A DNA stretch of 64,000 nt from contig NZ_LANI01000022.1 of the NCBI RefSeq assembly GCF_000982415.1, positions 1 to 64,000 on the forward strand, in the 5' to 3' direction. Positions 63,110 to 64,000 of the stretch are shown piece by piece. The notes beneath the pieces were generated by a model. The model made no database searches. It had not been told where the DNA came from and was given only the letters and a program-made list of their open reading frames with translations. The position numbers and the translations under genes were made by a program. This DNA is from Kiloniella litopenaei (GTDB taxonomy: Bacteria; Pseudomonadota; Alphaproteobacteria; Kiloniellales; Kiloniellaceae). Positions within the stretch are counted from its first letter, which is position 1; the number at the start of each line of letters is the position of its first letter.

Positions 63110-63373
63110 TTAACCCAGAGCTTTGATGCGTCCGTTCAAACGGGACAGCTTACGAGCTACTGTGTTTTTGCGCAGGATGCCGGCACGAACGCCACGATGC
63201 ATTTCAGGCTGAGCAGCTTTGAAAGCTTCCTGAGCAGCAGCTTTATCGCCTTCGCCAATCGCAGCTTCAACACTCTTAACAAAAGTGCGAATGCGGCCGA
63301 GACGTGATGCGTTCAGTTCATAACGACGTGCGTTACGACGGATCCGGGTTTTCGCAGAAAGATGATTAGCCAT
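63110..63373 (-). CDS. rpsT: 30S ribosomal protein S20
   Basis: 87 residues, basic, mostly helical; binds 16S rRNA. Sequence [39 protein letters not shown] and [26 protein letters not shown] match S20 with the usual N-terminal Ala/Lys/Arg-rich helix. Preceded by the enoyl-CoA hydratase gene and followed by dnaA, the conserved alphaproteobacterial layout. Confidence 0.97.
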   Translation of the reverse strand: MANHLSAKTRIRRNARRYELNASRLGRIRTFVKSVEAAIGEGDKAAAQEAFKAAQPEMHRGVRAGILRKNTVARKLSRLNGRIKALG

Positions 63374-63574
63374 CGATAGGCGCCTATTCTTCAGTAATAA
63401 TGAATCTCGAAAGTTGCGGCGTTATAACGGTGCCTTGTGTGTTCGTCAAGCGTGATGAGTCAGTTTTATGAACATACAAGAAAGTCCTAAACCGCTTTTA
63501 CATCTTTGTTTACCTGTTGGCCGCCCAATTTTAAACGCCCCAACCAACAGGCAAACATAGCAAAGCCAGCTTTA

Positions 63575-64000
63575 TCAGCGGTGTTTCCACTCAGGTTTAC
63601 GCTTTTCAACAAAAGCTGTCATTCCTTCGCGTCTGTCTTCCAAAGCAAAGGTTGAATGGAAAACACGACGTTCAAAACGGAGTCCCTCAGAAAGGCTAAC
63701 TTCATAAGCTCTATCCACGGATTCTTTGGCAATCATGGTTACAGGCAAAGAGAATCCTGCAATCTTTTTCGCAGCCGCCAGCGCTTCTTCCATTAAATCA
63801 GCAGCGGGAACAACACGGCTGACCAATCCGCTGCGCTCTGCTTCCTCTGCATCCATCATCCGGCCCGTCAGGCACATATCCATTGCCTTTGCCTTGCCAA
63901 TCAAATGTGTCAGACGCTGCGTCCCACCAGCACCAGGGATGGTGCCAATGGTAATTTCAGGCTGTCCAAACTTTGCCGTATCCGCAGCAATGATAAAATC
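63575..64000 (-). CDS. enoyl-CoA hydratase, C-terminal part, cut by the window end
   Basis: The gene runs off the plus end of the window; 141 residues are visible. They begin within ...[65 protein letters not shown], which holds the second catalytic glutamate segment ([17 protein letters not shown]) and the crotonase helix, and end ...[21 protein letters not shown], a standard C-terminus. Hydrates 2-enoyl-CoA in beta-oxidation. Stop at 63575. Confidence 0.95.
   Translation of the reverse strand, partial: DFIIAADTAKFGQPEITIGTIPGAGGTQRLTHLIGKAKAMDMCLTGRMMDAEEAERSGLVSRVVPAADLMEEALAAAKKIAGFSLPVTMIAKESVDRAYEVSLSEGLRFERRVFHSTFALEDRREGMTAFVEKRKPEWKHR

Overview
The window is bacterial chromosome from an alphaproteobacterium, most likely of the Rhodospirillales / Thalassospiraceae type (moderate GC, AT-rich intergenic DNA). 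The reasons are: the block enoyl-CoA hydratase - rpsT - dnaA - dnaN - recF - gyrB, a RegB/RegA (PrrBA, ActSR) redox two-component pair, a complete System I cytochrome c maturation cluster, a CIO-type bd oxidase with a DUF2474 subunit, and an ArsR-methyltransferase fusion in front of metF. Genus is not provable from the sequence alone. Coding density is high. I see no tRNA, rRNA, insertion sequence, prophage or CRISPR array.

Layout. 0.3-5.3 kb: a GNAT acetyltransferase, then a choline-kinase-like phosphotransferase and a GcvT-type FAD oxidoreductase, divergent from a DeoR-type regulator. 5.3-10 kb: an NrtR-like NAD regulator followed by nadA, nadB and nadC, with three copies of a 19-bp operator-like repeat before nadA. 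10-12.7 kb: cioAB plus DUF2474, with an FNR-type box upstream. 12.9-15.6 kb: methionine/folate operon (ArsR-methyltransferase, metF, a homocysteine-methyltransferase-like protein lacking the zinc cysteines). 15.8-16.0 kb: a probable structured small RNA with a strong terminator. 16.1-23.6 kb: ccmABC, ccmDEFGHI. 23.7-26.9 kb: polar amino acid ABC transporter with a terminator between the binding protein and the permeases. 27-28.4 kb: SbtA-like bicarbonate transporter with an SbtB-like PII protein. 28.7-32.9 kb: an unknown protein ending in a CheZ/FliM-like CheY-binding peptide, a MscS channel, creA, tag, a beta carbonic anhydrase and a small membrane protein. 33-38.2 kb: hldE, a degenerate EAL protein, regA and regB. 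38.4-40 kb: ABC-2 exporter. 40.1-43 kb: cobT, cobS and cobC (cobalamin lower-ligand assembly). 43-44.5 kb: PiT phosphate permease behind a near-consensus PHO box. 44.8-53.7 kb: GMC oxidoreductase, SYLF protein, CobD-like membrane protein, DUF2244, lipoprotein, EI24/CysZ-like protein, SCO/SenC, YgjP-like metallopeptidase and a Sel1/peptidoglycan-binding protein. 53.8-55.9 kb: PBP1A. 56-64 kb: gyrB, recF, dnaN, dnaA, rpsT and the 3' part of an enoyl-CoA hydratase gene, all on the minus strand.

How the genes fit together. Several loci serve respiration and redox control: ccm genes mature c-type cytochromes, SCO helps build the Cu-A or Cu-B site of haem-copper oxidases, CIO gives a bd-type quinol oxidase, and RegBA with an FNR-type protein probably switches between them. 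NrtR ties NAD synthesis to redox-cofactor status. SbtAB together with the beta carbonic anhydrase 3.5 kb away suggests active bicarbonate handling in a cell with no visible carboxysome or Calvin-cycle genes in this window.

I found no single large novel system. The items most worth testing are the triple operator before nadA, the small RNA at 15.81-16.0 kb, the CheY-binding-like tail on the 28.7-kb protein, the zinc-less MetH-like protein, the multi-helix element before sco, and the PHO boxes before pit.
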